Of a DNA stretch of 64,000 nt, positions 1-7,761 are shown one piece after another; positions within the stretch are counted from its first letter, which is position 1; each line of letters starts with the position of its first letter. Source of the stretch: Pusillimonas sp. UBA3987. GTDB lineage: Bacteria > Pseudomonadota > Gammaproteobacteria > Burkholderiales > Burkholderiaceae_B. Position numbers and translations under genes: made by a program. The DNA lies in the NCBI GenBank assembly GCA_002384935.1, contig DGCD01000011.1, positions 248,001-312,000 on the forward strand. The letters are read 5' to 3'. The notes under the pieces were generated by a model. The model was not told where the DNA came from and made no database searches. It saw only the letters and a program-made list of their open reading frames with translations.

Positions 1-616
1 GGGTCAGGCCGTATGCGGCAACTGCCGCACCGCAAGTGCGAATAATCCATTTTGCGTGCGGCCGCAGCGCCGTGCCCAAAGTAGTGCCGGCAAGCAATAG
101 GGCAAGCGTGCCAAGCAGAAATCCGCCTATATAAGTCAACGCCTGTGTTTGCGCGGGAATTTCGTGGCCATGGGCAAAGCCATGGAAAACCGCAAAGAAA
201 CTTGTGATACTCAGCGCGATCCAGCCAGGCAAGCGAATTGCGCTGGCCGCCAGTAAGCCGAAAGTCAGTAGTGACAGCAGAATCAACGGTTCGACTGCCG
301 GCAGGAGGATTCCTTGCAGACTCAGCACACATCCTGCCAACATGGCGACTAAAAAAGCCAGGAGTGTGCTGGCCTGCTGTGTTCGATTCGTCATGGTCAG
401 TGCTACCCAAAGACCGACGGTCAACATGGCCAACAGATGATCGAGTCCGGTAAAGGGATGAATCAAGCCCGTGTAGAAGGCGTTGTGGGTTATTTCGTGT
501 GTGTGGCCGGGGTGAGCGGGCGTTAGCGCCGGCATCAGCGTCAGGCTTGCTGCGAAAATCCAATGTTGAGCTTTCAGGCTTGGTTTCCGGGGTTGTGTCG
601 TTTGTATTTGTTTCAT
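1..616 (-). CDS. ureJ: HupE/UreJ family nickel/urease accessory membrane protein (3' end outside window)
   Basis: The reading frame opens at an ATG at 616 and runs without a stop to the window edge, giving 205 residues with the C-terminus cut off. It begins with a signal-like hydrophobic segment (about residues 18-34) and then several membrane spans. The HupE/UreJ signatures HPFTGLDHLLAM (residues 53-64) and HGFAHGHE (145-152) are present; these His-rich helices are thought to carry nickel. It lies 18 nt after ureA in the same direction. The ureD-ureA-ureJ order matches Bordetella-type urease operons, where ureB and ureC follow, so nickel supply to urease is the likely role. Confidence 0.85.
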   Translation of the reverse strand, partial: MKQIQTTQPRKPSLKAQHWIFAASLTLMPALTPAHPGHTHEITHNAFYTGLIHPFTGLDHLLAMLTVGLWVALTMTNRTQQASTLLAFLVAMLAGCVLSLQGILLPAVEPLILLSLLTFGLLAASAIRLPGWIALSITSFFAVFHGFAHGHEIPAQTQALTYIGGFLLGTLALLLAGTTLGTALRPHAKWIIRTCGAAVAAYGLT

Positions 617-634
617 GTCGATTCCTTGGCGAAA

Positions 635-937
635 TTACACAATAGGGTTGTGCACGGTAATGAGTTTGGTGCCGTCGGGGAAAGTGGCTTCAACCTGTAC
701 TTCCGTGAGCATTTCAGGCACGCCGTCCATTACATCGTTACGGCTTAGAAGCGTGGTGCCATAGTGCATGAGTTCGCTTACGGTGCGCCCGTCACGTGCG
801 CCTTCCATCAAGCTTGCCGAAATGAACGCCATGGCTTCGGGATAGTTCAGTTTTAATTTTCGGGCCTTGCGTCGCTCGGCAAGAAGGGCTGCCGTAAATA
901 TCAGTAGCTTGTCTTTTTCTCTTGGGGTCAATTCCAT
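635..937 (-). CDS. ureA: Urease subunit gamma
   Basis: A 100-residue protein matching the full length of urease gamma, the small structural subunit of the cytoplasmic nickel enzyme that splits urea into ammonia and carbamate. Family landmarks are the N-terminal MELTPREKDKL, the LNYPEA segment and the C-terminal TKLITVHNPI. A good Shine-Dalgarno (AGGAG) precedes the ATG. It starts 21 nt after the ureD stop and is followed by ureJ, so it is translated from one urease message. The beta and alpha subunits are expected beyond the left edge of the window. Confidence 0.97.
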   Translation of the reverse strand: MELTPREKDKLLIFTAALLAERRKARKLKLNYPEAMAFISASLMEGARDGRTVSELMHYGTTLLSRNDVMDGVPEMLTEVQVEATFPDGTKLITVHNPIV

Positions 938-958
938 TATTTGCTCCTGTTGGATTTA

Positions 959-1801
959 TTAAGTGGCCCATAGGCGAATCGGTTTCGAGGGCACGCCAAG
1001 AACGAGCGGCCGCAGTAACGCCCATTGCTCAATCAGGAGTTGGCGGACATCTTGCGCATGTTTGCCCAGGACACGAATGAGAGCGAGCGCCTGATTGTCG
1101 TTTTTCGGCATCTGGGTAAAGCCGGCACGCATCGCATCATGCCAGGGTAGTGACATGCTGATCTGTTCGCATACCTCATCAGATAGCTTTGGGCCGAATG
1201 CCCATAGGGTGGCCGTAACCGGGAAGTCGGCCATGCCACTTTGACTTTTGCGCAAGGGATCCCGGGCGCCCAGGCAGCCCGTATCAATCCATAGCAAACG
1301 GTCATCAAGCGTGAGTCGCAGGTCCATGGTTACTTGGCCGTTCCGCCAGTGTTCGTTGGCGCATACGCTACCAAGCTGGATCGTTTCCCACCCAACTATG
1401 CGTGCTCCGCTTTGCAGTGCGATTGTTGTTTGTGTGGTGGCATGCGCCTCTTCAAATACGATGTTCTCCTGCGGTAACCAGTCGAGCCTGGCGTCGCTAT
1501 GAACTTGCAGCGTGACGTGTTGGGCTGAAGCCTGGCCGTTTGATTTATACCAACGCGTTGCACCGGGCGTGTTAATCACGGCATGGGCATGTTCATGGAC
1601 CTGAATGTCGATATTCAAGTGATCGCCTCCCGCAATACCCGAAGGGGGATGTAATATCGATGCGTGGCAGATATTCCCGTCTTCGGGATAAAGTGTTTTT
1701 TGCACCAGCAAGGGCCCCTCATGCCGTTTATGGCTAAGGACAGTCTTCCCGGCATAACCCGATGTAAATTCAAGTTCCAGGCGAGCGTGCCAATTTTGCA
1801 T
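959..1801 (-). CDS. ureD: Urease accessory protein UreD
   Basis: A 280-residue UreD/UreH family protein, the scaffold that binds apo-urease and recruits UreF-UreG during nickel insertion. The conserved HPPSGIAGGDHLNIDI stretch (around residue 50) and the PGATRWYKS stretch (about 80) are visible. It is the first gene of the minus-strand urease operon, just ahead of ureA. The ATG at 1801 has no strong ribosome binding site in front, so the start is slightly uncertain. A consensus sigma-54 promoter lies about 80 bp upstream, pointing to nitrogen control. Confidence 0.95.
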   Translation of the reverse strand: MQNWHARLELEFTSGYAGKTVLSHKRHEGPLLVQKTLYPEDGNICHASILHPPSGIAGGDHLNIDIQVHEHAHAVINTPGATRWYKSNGQASAQHVTLQVHSDARLDWLPQENIVFEEAHATTQTTIALQSGARIVGWETIQLGSVCANEHWRNGQVTMDLRLTLDDRLLWIDTGCLGARDPLRKSQSGMADFPVTATLWAFGPKLSDEVCEQISMSLPWHDAMRAGFTQMPKNDNQALALIRVLGKHAQDVRQLLIEQWALLRPLVLGVPSKPIRLWAT

Positions 1802-1867
1802 AATTGATACAACTGTGGCGTGTTTGCATTTTTGAGGCGCTATTGCGGCTTAGGTGGGTTCAGGTTT

Positions 1868-1884
1868 CTTATAATTGTTATAAG
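1868..1884. repeat. Inverted repeat at the ureD promoter
   Basis: CTTATAA and TTATAAG form perfect 7-bp arms around a 3-nt centre. The palindrome abuts and overlaps the -12 element of the sigma-54 promoter and covers the probable transcription start, a position where a bound repressor would block transcription. No known operator was matched with confidence. Confidence 0.5.
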
Positions 1885-1898
1885 CAAATTCTGTGCCA
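1883..1898 (-). promoter_or_regulatory. Sigma-54 (-24/-12) promoter of the urease operon
   Basis: Read on the minus strand the sequence is TGGCACAGAATTTGCT. It matches the RpoN consensus TGGCACR-N4-TTGCW at every defined position, with GG and GC separated by 10 nt. Transcription would start near 1871, leaving a leader of about 70 nt before ureD. Sigma-54 dependence implies an enhancer-binding activator; NtrC is the natural candidate for a urea-nitrogen gene. Confidence 0.8.
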
Positions 1899-2041
1899 AA
1901 GATTCGAGTGCATGAATTGGCCTCGACCCCTATGGTCGCATTCTGTGCAATATTTATTTATTATGGATTTGTCTGGTGCGCAAAGATCAATTTTGGAACC
2001 AAATTTGCGAGTAAATTGCACTGCTGTTGGGCGATGTGTGA

Positions 2042-2069
2042 AATTAAGGTGCGGGCTCGCACCTTAATT
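2042..2069. repeat. 28-bp perfect inverted repeat
   Basis: Arms AATTAAGGTGCG (2042-2053) and CGCACCTTAATT (2058-2069) are perfectly complementary around a GGCT loop. There is no T-run on either side, so it is not a typical terminator. The right arm forms half of the candidate NtrC site at 2059-2073. Confidence 0.75.
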
Positions 2070-2073
2070 GTGC
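2059..2073. promoter_or_regulatory. Candidate NtrC (NRI-P) enhancer site
   Basis: GCAC-N7-GTGC (GCACCTTAATTGTGC), the half-site sequence and spacing of classical NtrC sites such as that at glnA. It lies about 180 bp upstream of the -12 element of the ureD sigma-54 promoter, a usual distance for an enhancer. Only one good site was found, whereas NtrC often binds pairs. Confidence 0.45.
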
Positions 2074-2182
2074 AGTCGGGCGTGTGCACTCGATGCCTCA
2101 TTGGGCCGCGGTTGCTGTTCAGAAGCGGCCTTTTCGCGTGGTTCAAAAGGCAGTGCCGGATTTTTTCGTCGCGTTGTTGCAG

Positions 2183-2216
2183 CCAAAAAAATGGCCCCCA
2201 TTTCTGGGGGCCATTT
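2183..2216 (-). terminator. Rho-independent terminator after tRNA-Thr
   Basis: On the minus strand AAATGGCCCCC pairs with GGGGGCCATTT across a 6-nt loop, followed at once by a run of T. The 11-bp stem lies about 25 bp beyond the tRNA 3' end. Confidence 0.9.
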
Positions 2217-2240
2217 ACTGCGAAAATCCGCATAAATACT

Positions 2241-2316
2241 TGGTGCCGGCTAACGGATTCGAACTGTTGACCTTCGCATTACAAGTGCGCTGCTCTACCA
2301 ACTGAGCTAAGCCGGC
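2241..2316 (-). tRNA. thrU: tRNA-Thr (anticodon UGU)
   Basis: A 76-nt cloverleaf with an encoded CCA end. The acceptor arms GCCGGCT and AGCCGGC pair fully, with discriminator A. The D-arm TAGCTCAGTTGGTAGAGCA, the anticodon loop CTTGTAA and the T-loop GTTCGAATC are all recognisable. The sequence closely resembles E. coli tRNA-Thr(UGU). A TAGAAT hexamer at 2328-2333 on the minus strand is a plausible -10 box; no good -35 is seen. There is a terminator just downstream. Confidence 0.96.
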
Positions 2317-2359
2317 TAAAGACCATAATTCTACTATTTTTTTTAAACGTTTGCTTGGA

Positions 2360-2974
2360 TTACAACGTGGGGAATTCCCCGTCTCCACCGGCCAGCCAGT
2401 TACGACCCCGACGGTACAGGTTGTCAACTTCTGTTCCCGTTAGCATCGGCATGTCCATTTTCACGTTGTAGCCAATGCGCGTTTGAATATAAGCCAAGTG
2501 GCGATAGCCTGCAGGCATCTTGGCCAGGGCGTCGTGATCCAGCTTCAAGGTCGCGCTGCTATCCAATGGATCGATACGATCTTTCTCGTAAATGGGTTGG
2601 CGATGCAATACCTTCCATTCCCCTTCATGCTTTACCATGAAGTCGTAGAAGCGGCCTGTGCAGACCACATCGCATAAAACGCCTTCTACATCCCCGCGTT
2701 GGGATATAGTCATTTTTGTTTGTGAAATGGCACGGTCGCCATTAATATCGACGGCTGAACCGCCCAAAAAATGCAAAATGCTAACGCCCTTTTTCCAGCC
2801 TTCTTGCGTTACGCGAATAAAGTCGGTGTAGTGGCCCTGAAACCAGGTGGCCATCATGACGCCATCGGGGTGCCAGACGGTCGCGAAGCGGTCCCAGTCA
2901 CCGGCATCGCGCCATACGGCCCAGCGCTCAACGGTTTGACGAATAAGAAGCTCTTCTTGCAAGCTGTTGCTCAT
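2360..2974 (-). CDS. SnoaL/NTF2-like fold protein of unknown function
   Basis: A 204-residue protein of the SnoaL-like / nuclear transport factor 2 superfamily. The N-terminal helix with WAVWRDAGDWDRFATVWHPDGVM is the usual opening of this cone-shaped fold, and the central section ends in GRFYDFMVKHEGEWKVLHRQPIYEKD. Relatives include dehydratases, isomerases and small subunits of ring-hydroxylating oxygenases. The last 60 residues extend beyond the core fold. It stands alone between tRNA-Thr and sspB on the minus strand, so context does not reveal a substrate. Confidence 0.65.
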   Translation of the reverse strand: MSNSLQEELLIRQTVERWAVWRDAGDWDRFATVWHPDGVMMATWFQGHYTDFIRVTQEGWKKGVSILHFLGGSAVDINGDRAISQTKMTISQRGDVEGVLCDVVCTGRFYDFMVKHEGEWKVLHRQPIYEKDRIDPLDSSATLKLDHDALAKMPAGYRHLAYIQTRIGYNVKMDMPMLTGTEVDNLYRRGRNWLAGGDGEFPTL

Positions 2975-3007
2975 TGTGTCTCCAATTGTGGTGTCTTTTG
3001 AATGGCG

Positions 3008-3454
3008 TTATTTCACGATGGTTAAACGTGGTCGTTTAGGATCGTCGTCGGGGCCATCATCTTTGTTGTCGATGTTGGGCGTGGCTTTTGTTTCACCCGC
3101 CGTATCGTCAGTTTCATCGATGCTGCCGGGATAGGGCGCAGAGGGCTCTACCTCAAACCCCATGCCGGCCCCGGTTTCCCTTGAGTAAATCGCGGCAACC
3201 GCGCAGACGGGCACGAAAATGTGTTCCGTTACGCCGCTGAAGCGCGCCTGAAACTCAATATACTCATTACCCAACACCAGCGCATTCGTGGCCAAAGTAC
3301 CGATATTCAGTGTGATCTGGCCATCGTGAATATGCGCCTTGGGCACCACAGTATTGGCGTCGACTGAGACGACAATTTGTGGCGTATAGCCGTTGTCGGT
3401 GCACCATTCGTGTAGTGCGCGGATTAAATAGGGTTTGGTCGACGTTTCAGGCAT
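3008..3454 (-). CDS. sspB: ClpXP protease specificity-enhancing factor SspB
   Basis: A 148-residue SspB homolog, the adaptor that delivers ssrA-tagged proteins to ClpXP. The folded domain is the first 110 residues or so (KPYLIRALHEWCTDNGYTP near the N-terminus), then comes an acidic flexible linker rich in Asp and Glu. The C-terminal tail RPRLTIVK corresponds to the short motif that docks on the ClpX zinc-binding domain. It lies 6 nt after sspA in the usual sspA-sspB operon. Confidence 0.92.
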   Translation of the reverse strand: MPETSTKPYLIRALHEWCTDNGYTPQIVVSVDANTVVPKAHIHDGQITLNIGTLATNALVLGNEYIEFQARFSGVTEHIFVPVCAVAAIYSRETGAGMGFEVEPSAPYPGSIDETDDTAGETKATPNIDNKDDGPDDDPKRPRLTIVK

Positions 3455-3460
3455 AACTTT

Positions 3461-4069
3461 TTAACGACGCATTACCTTTTCCGAAGGGGTGAGTGCCTCA
3501 ATGTAGGCTGGCCGGGAAAAGATGCGTTCGGCATATTTCTGGATAGGTGCGGCGTTCTTGGGTAATTCTATACCGTAATGATCAAGGCGCCATAACAGGG
3601 GGGCAATGGCAACGTCGAGCATCGAGAATTCTTCGCCCAGCATGAACTTGTTCTTGATCAGCAAAGGTGCTAGTTGGGAAAGGCGTTCGCGGATATTCTG
3701 ACGGGCGTTTTCCAGCACTTTTTCGTCGGTGGGAGCGCGGCTTTCCAGTGCCGATACATGAATGAACAGTTCTTTTTCAAAGTTGAACAGGAACAGACGC
3801 GTGCGCGCGCGCATGACGGGGTCTGCCGGCATGAGCTGAGGATGTGGAAAACGCTCATCGATATACTCGTTGATGATATTTGATTCGTAGAGAACCAGGT
3901 CGCGCTCGACCAAAATAGGCACTTGGCCGTAGGGGTTCATTACCGAAATATCTTCGGGTTTGTTGTAGAGATCGATGTCACGGATTTCGAAGTCCATTCC
4001 TTTTTCGAACAGTACGAAGCGGCAGCGTTGTGAAAAAGGACAAGTCGTTCCGGAATAAAGCACCATCAT
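3461..4069 (-). CDS. sspA: Stringent starvation protein A (GST-fold RNA polymerase-associated protein)
   Basis: A 202-residue protein with a thioredoxin-like N-terminal domain (YSGTTCPFSQRCRFVL, about residues 5-20) and a helical GST C-terminal domain. SspA binds RNA polymerase holoenzyme and alters promoter use during starvation and stationary phase, and it lacks normal glutathione transferase activity. The start could be the ATG at 4069 or the next one at 4066. sspB follows directly. The upstream side carries the terminator of the petABC operon. Confidence 0.93.
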   Translation of the reverse strand: MMVLYSGTTCPFSQRCRFVLFEKGMDFEIRDIDLYNKPEDISVMNPYGQVPILVERDLVLYESNIINEYIDERFPHPQLMPADPVMRARTRLFLFNFEKELFIHVSALESRAPTDEKVLENARQNIRERLSQLAPLLIKNKFMLGEEFSMLDVAIAPLLWRLDHYGIELPKNAAPIQKYAERIFSRPAYIEALTPSEKVMRR

Positions 4070-4117
4070 GGCGAGGATTCCCCTCTAAAAAAATACGAGC
4101 TAAAAAATACTGCTCAG

Positions 4118-4160
4118 AAAAGGGAAATAGGCGTACCCAATTCAGTTACGCCTATTTCCC
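4118..4160 (-). terminator. Rho-independent terminator of the petABC operon
   Basis: A 14-bp perfect stem: GGGAAATAGGCGTA pairs with TACGCCTATTTCCC across an 11-nt loop. On the minus strand it is followed by TTTT. It lies between the petC stop and the sspA start. Confidence 0.85.
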
Positions 4161-4205
4161 ATTAAGCCGGCTCATGCGCCGGGTGGCAAACTGCGTTTGC
4201 CGTGT

Positions 4206-5051
4206 TTACTTCACATGCTTCCAGTAGGCCGCATTCAAGCGCCAGGCCACAACCAGGAAAAGGCCAAGGAAGAGCAGGACCCAAACGCCGATTTTCTTGC
4301 GCAAAAGCTGATTGGGTTCAGCCATCCAGCCCAGGAAGTTGGCCAGGTCCGCTACATCGTTGTCGTATTGCGTCTGCTGTGCGGCACTGGGTGCTTCAAA
4401 AATGTGATCAACCACTTCGCCGCCCAGATAGCTATCGAGCGCTTTTGATTCGGTTTCGGAAAAGCCCTGGGCATCGTAGCGGGTGGTTTTGTGCTCCCAG
4501 CTCGTGCTGCCATCTTCCGTTACCTCGTGAATCTCGGTTTTGATGTATTCAGTGGGGCCTTGTCGTTCCCATAATACATTAGGCATTGCCACACTTGGAA
4601 ATACCGCATTGTTCCAACCGGACAGTTTCGATGTATCGCGGTAGAACGTACGCAGGAAAGTGTAGACGTAATCAACCCCCGAAGGCCCCAGGTTGGTGGC
4701 CTTTGCGCGGGCAATGACGGACAGGTCGGGCGGGTAGGCGCCGAACCAGGCGGTGCCATCTGATTTACGCATGGCGACGTTCATCAGATCGCCCACCTTG
4801 TCGGTTGTGAACAGCAGGTTCTTCTTGATTTCGTCGTCGGTAAGCCCGATGTCATTCAATTTGTTGTACCGCATGGAGCTTGCACTATGGCAGTTCAGGC
4901 AGTAATTGACAAAGAGCTTGGCTCCGTTCTGTAACGAGGCCATGTTGTTGATTCGATCAGGCGCATGGTCGAGCTCATACGAGCTTCCGGCAGCAACCGC
5001 GACGGAACAGGTAAGAGTAAGAGCCAAGGCACCAAGCAGCTTTTTAATCAT
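4206..5051 (-). CDS. petC: Ubiquinol-cytochrome c reductase, cytochrome c1 subunit
   Basis: A 281-residue cytochrome c1 of the bc1 complex (complex III), which passes electrons from the Rieske protein to soluble cytochrome c on the periplasmic side. A cleavable signal peptide ends near residue 21 (VAVAAGSS). The haem-binding CLNCH motif is at residues 51-55, and a single C-terminal membrane anchor (VWVLLFLGLFLVVAW) is followed by a basic tail. It is the last gene of petA-petB-petC, 21 nt after petB, with a strong terminator behind it. Confidence 0.96.
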   Translation of the reverse strand: MIKKLLGALALTLTCSVAVAAGSSYELDHAPDRINNMASLQNGAKLFVNYCLNCHSASSMRYNKLNDIGLTDDEIKKNLLFTTDKVGDLMNVAMRKSDGTAWFGAYPPDLSVIARAKATNLGPSGVDYVYTFLRTFYRDTSKLSGWNNAVFPSVAMPNVLWERQGPTEYIKTEIHEVTEDGSTSWEHKTTRYDAQGFSETESKALDSYLGGEVVDHIFEAPSAAQQTQYDNDVADLANFLGWMAEPNQLLRKKIGVWVLLFLGLFLVVAWRLNAAYWKHVK

Positions 5052-5072
5052 AATCTTTCCGTGAGTGTAGGC

Positions 5073-6461
5073 TTAGTGAGCGTTGAACGTAATGCGATCC
5101 GGCACGGGCTTGAACGTGCCAAGACGGCTCCACACAGGCATCAGCAGGAAAAAGCCCAGGTAAATCAGTGTGCCGATCTGGCTCATGATATTGAAAACCG
5201 GACTGGGGGCCTGCGTGCCCAGATAACCCAACACCAGAAAGTTGACGATGAAAATACCGTACAAGTATTTATGCCATGTGGGGCGATAGCGGATTGAGCG
5301 CACCGGCGAGTGGTCCAGCCAAGGCAGGAAGAACAGAATTACCACTGCGCCGCCCATGGCGACCACACCCCAGAATTTCGCGTCGATGGTGCGAAGTAGA
5401 ACCGCAACAGCAAGCAGGATGACTGGGACGGCAATACGCCAGATGCCGCGCAGGTTGCCTTTGATGAACAACGCAATGGCACCCAATACCGAAGCCCCGG
5501 CCAGAACCCATGTGAAGTCATCGGTAATGGCACGCAGCATGGAATAGAACGGAGTGAAATACCACACTGGCGCAATGTGCGCCGGCGTTTTCAGGGGATC
5601 CGCCGGGATGAAGTTGTTGTATTCCAGGAAATACCCGCCCATTTCCGGAGCGAAGAAGACGATAAAGGCGAAAACAATCAGGAAGCCCGCAACACCCATG
5701 ATGTCGTGCACAGAGTAATACGGATGAAAGGGGATGCCGTCGAGTGGTCGACCTTTGCTGTCTTTCGGGCCTTCTTTGATTTCGACGCCGTCTGGGTTGT
5801 TTGAGCCCACTTCGTGCAACGCGATGATGTGTGCAACAACGAGGCCGATCAGCACCAGTGGAACTGCAATGACGTGGAATGCGAAGAAGCGGTTCAGAGT
5901 GGCGTCGGAAACCACGTAGTCGCCGCGGATCCAGATAGCCAGTTCAGGCCCGATAAACGGAATGGCCGAGAACAGGTTCACAATAACCTGGGCACCCCAG
6001 TAAGACATTTGACCCCAGGGCAACAGGTAGCCCATGAAGGCTTCCGCCATGAGGCACAGGAAAATGGCAACGCCGAAGATCCAGACCAGTTCCCGGGGCT
6101 TGCGATAGGAGCCGTAGAAAAGGCCGCGCAGCATGTGCAGATAAACCACCACAAAGAACATGGAGGCACCGGTCGAGTGCATGTAGCGAATAACCCAGCC
6201 GTAGGGCACTTCGCGCATGATGAACTCAACCGAGTTGAAAGCCAGCGCGGCATCGGGTTTGTAGTTCATGACCAGGAAAATGCCGGTCACAATCTGGATA
6301 ACCAGCACTAGCAGCGCGAGGGACCCAAAGAAATACCAGAAATTGAAGTTCTTGGGCGCATAGTATTCCGACATGTGCTCTTTGAAGAGTTTCGTAAGCG
6401 GGAAACGCTTATCGATCCATCCTAAAAGCCCTGTCGTTTCGACGGTTTTGTCACCAGCCAT
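5073..6461 (-). CDS. petB: Ubiquinol-cytochrome c reductase, cytochrome b subunit
   Basis: A 462-residue integral membrane cytochrome b of the bc1 complex, carrying haems bL and bH and the quinol oxidation and quinone reduction sites. Recognisable segments are RYMHSTGASMFF with its His ligand region, the GYLLPWGQMSYWGA helix, FFAFHVIAVPLV, and PADPLKTPAHIAPVWYF, which includes the Qo-site PEW-loop region (here PVWY). The length suits the fused bacterial form that includes the subunit-IV-like part. It lies between petA (55 nt gap) and petC (21 nt gap). Confidence 0.96.
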   Translation of the reverse strand: MAGDKTVETTGLLGWIDKRFPLTKLFKEHMSEYYAPKNFNFWYFFGSLALLVLVIQIVTGIFLVMNYKPDAALAFNSVEFIMREVPYGWVIRYMHSTGASMFFVVVYLHMLRGLFYGSYRKPRELVWIFGVAIFLCLMAEAFMGYLLPWGQMSYWGAQVIVNLFSAIPFIGPELAIWIRGDYVVSDATLNRFFAFHVIAVPLVLIGLVVAHIIALHEVGSNNPDGVEIKEGPKDSKGRPLDGIPFHPYYSVHDIMGVAGFLIVFAFIVFFAPEMGGYFLEYNNFIPADPLKTPAHIAPVWYFTPFYSMLRAITDDFTWVLAGASVLGAIALFIKGNLRGIWRIAVPVILLAVAVLLRTIDAKFWGVVAMGGAVVILFFLPWLDHSPVRSIRYRPTWHKYLYGIFIVNFLVLGYLGTQAPSPVFNIMSQIGTLIYLGFFLLMPVWSRLGTFKPVPDRITFNAH

Positions 6462-6516
6462 GGAAACGGTTCCTTTAATCTAACTGTGGCGTCTGTAATG
6501 TATATGGAATAAAGCT

Positions 6517-7164
6517 TTAAGCCTTGTTGTCATCATCGACACCGATGATGACATTGCTACCGTCGGCCGAAAATTGGTACGGTGGCACTTCCAGGTTATC
6601 GGGCGCCGGCTTGTTTTTGTAAACACGGCCGGCCAGGTCGAATGTGGAACCATGGCAGGGGCAGAAGAAGCCGCCTTCCCAGTCGGCAGGCAGCCCTGGG
6701 CCTGGTTCAGCGGCCAGTTCGGGCGTGGGTGAGCAACCCAGGTGTGTACAGATGCCAACCGCGACGAAAAGCTCGGGCTTGCGTGAGCGATATTCGTTCT
6801 GCGCATAAGGCGGCGTGAAGCCGGGACGCTCCGAATTGGGATCGGCCAATTGGCTGTCGTTGTTTTTAAGCTCTTCAACCTGCTGTTCTGTGCGGTGAAG
6901 AATCCATACCGGCTTGCCGCGCCACTCAACGGTGCGCATTTCGCCCGGTTTAATAGACGAGACGTTGACCTCAACGGGCGCACCGGCCGCGCGGGCTTTT
7001 TCCGAGGGTGCGAAGCTGCCCACAAAAGGTACAGCAGTGGCGACACCGGCAATACCTCCCGCGGCACAGGCGGTGGTCACCCAAAGACGGCGCGACGGAT
7101 CAGGCGGAAGGTTGCTTAAATCAACCGTTTCAGCCCCGTCGTGCTGTGACTTATCCTGACTCAT
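6517..7164 (-). CDS. petA: Ubiquinol-cytochrome c reductase, Rieske iron-sulfur subunit
   Basis: A 215-residue Rieske protein. An N-terminal segment with RRLWVTTACAAGGIAG (residues 25-40) resembles a twin-arginine uncleaved signal anchor. The [2Fe-2S] cluster motifs are CTHLGC (139-144) and CPCHGS (168-173), with two Cys and two His ligands and the disulfide cysteines all present. It is the first gene of petABC. AAGGA stands 8 nt before the ATG. It oxidises ubiquinol at the Qo site and reduces cytochrome c1. Confidence 0.96.
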   Translation of the reverse strand: MSQDKSQHDGAETVDLSNLPPDPSRRLWVTTACAAGGIAGVATAVPFVGSFAPSEKARAAGAPVEVNVSSIKPGEMRTVEWRGKPVWILHRTEQQVEELKNNDSQLADPNSERPGFTPPYAQNEYRSRKPELFVAVGICTHLGCSPTPELAAEPGPGLPADWEGGFFCPCHGSTFDLAGRVYKNKPAPDNLEVPPYQFSADGSNVIIGVDDDNKA

Positions 7165-7288
7165 TCTTGTATCCTTAATTCATGCCTTTCTTAAGGCAAT
7201 AAATTCAACGTTTTTACCGTATTGAATATTCTACCAACCGCGTATTATAGCGTTAGCCCGGTGTCGGGTGAATTCCAGGGAGAGAATA

Positions 7289-7747
7289 ATGAGTAAAGGG
7301 AAAGGGTTTGTTGCCGAGTTCAAGGCGTTTGCGGTGCGCGGAAACATGATTGATTTGGCCGTCGGGGTCATAATTGGCGCCGCATTTGGGAAGATTATCG
7401 ACTCATTGGTCAAAGACGTCATTATGCCGGTCTTGAGTCTTATTTTGGGAGGCAAGGTCGATTTTGCGAATATGTTCTGGGTGCTGAGCGAACCCGAGGG
7501 GTATACCGGCGCGCGTACTTACGATGCCCTGGCCGAGGCGGGCGCTAATTTATTGGCCTGGGGTAATTTCATCACGATTCTGATCAACTTCGTTTTGTTG
7601 GCCCTGGTGGTGTTTATATTGGTGAAAATGACCAACAAGGCACGTGCAGCGTTGGACAAACCGCAGGAACAGGCACCCGCCTCACCGGCCCCTCCGCCGG
7701 AAGACGTGGCCTTATTGCGCGAAATTCGCGATTTGTTGAAAAAGTAA
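7289..7747 (+). CDS. mscL: Large-conductance mechanosensitive channel MscL
   Basis: A 152-residue homopentameric emergency channel that opens under membrane tension to release solutes. The N-terminal MSKGKGFVAEFKAFAVRGNM and the first transmembrane helix DLAVGVIIGAAFGKIIDSLV are typical. The second helix (FITILINFVLLALVVFILV) is followed by a Pro- and Ala-rich link and a short C-terminal helix (LREIRDLLKK). The ATG at 7289 is preferred over an in-frame GTG at 7268 because GGGAGAG sits 6 nt before it. It is divergent from petA; a TATTAT hexamer at 7243-7248 may be its -10 box. Confidence 0.96.
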   Translation: MSKGKGFVAEFKAFAVRGNMIDLAVGVIIGAAFGKIIDSLVKDVIMPVLSLILGGKVDFANMFWVLSEPEGYTGARTYDALAEAGANLLAWGNFITILINFVLLALVVFILVKMTNKARAALDKPQEQAPASPAPPPEDVALLREIRDLLKK

Positions 7748-7761
7748 ACAGCACTCAGCCG

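Larger units (their letters stand above)
1899..2182. other. Non-coding region upstream of the urease operon
   Basis: I see no credible gene here. Open frames crossing it run into the tRNA terminator or the tRNA itself and have no family resemblance. It holds the candidate NtrC site and the inverted repeat listed separately, plus two copies of TGTGCA around 2070 and 2083. A much weaker GCAC-N7-GGGC sequence occurs at 2018-2032. Confidence 0.6.

Noticed and set aside
1893..2270. Plus-strand open frame of 125 codons
   Set aside because: It crosses the NtrC-like site, the tRNA terminator and the tRNA-Thr 3' half, and has no family resemblance.
2241..2974. Genomic island integrated at tRNA-Thr
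   Set aside because: No integrase and no repeat of the tRNA 3' end were found; the adjoining genes are core genes.
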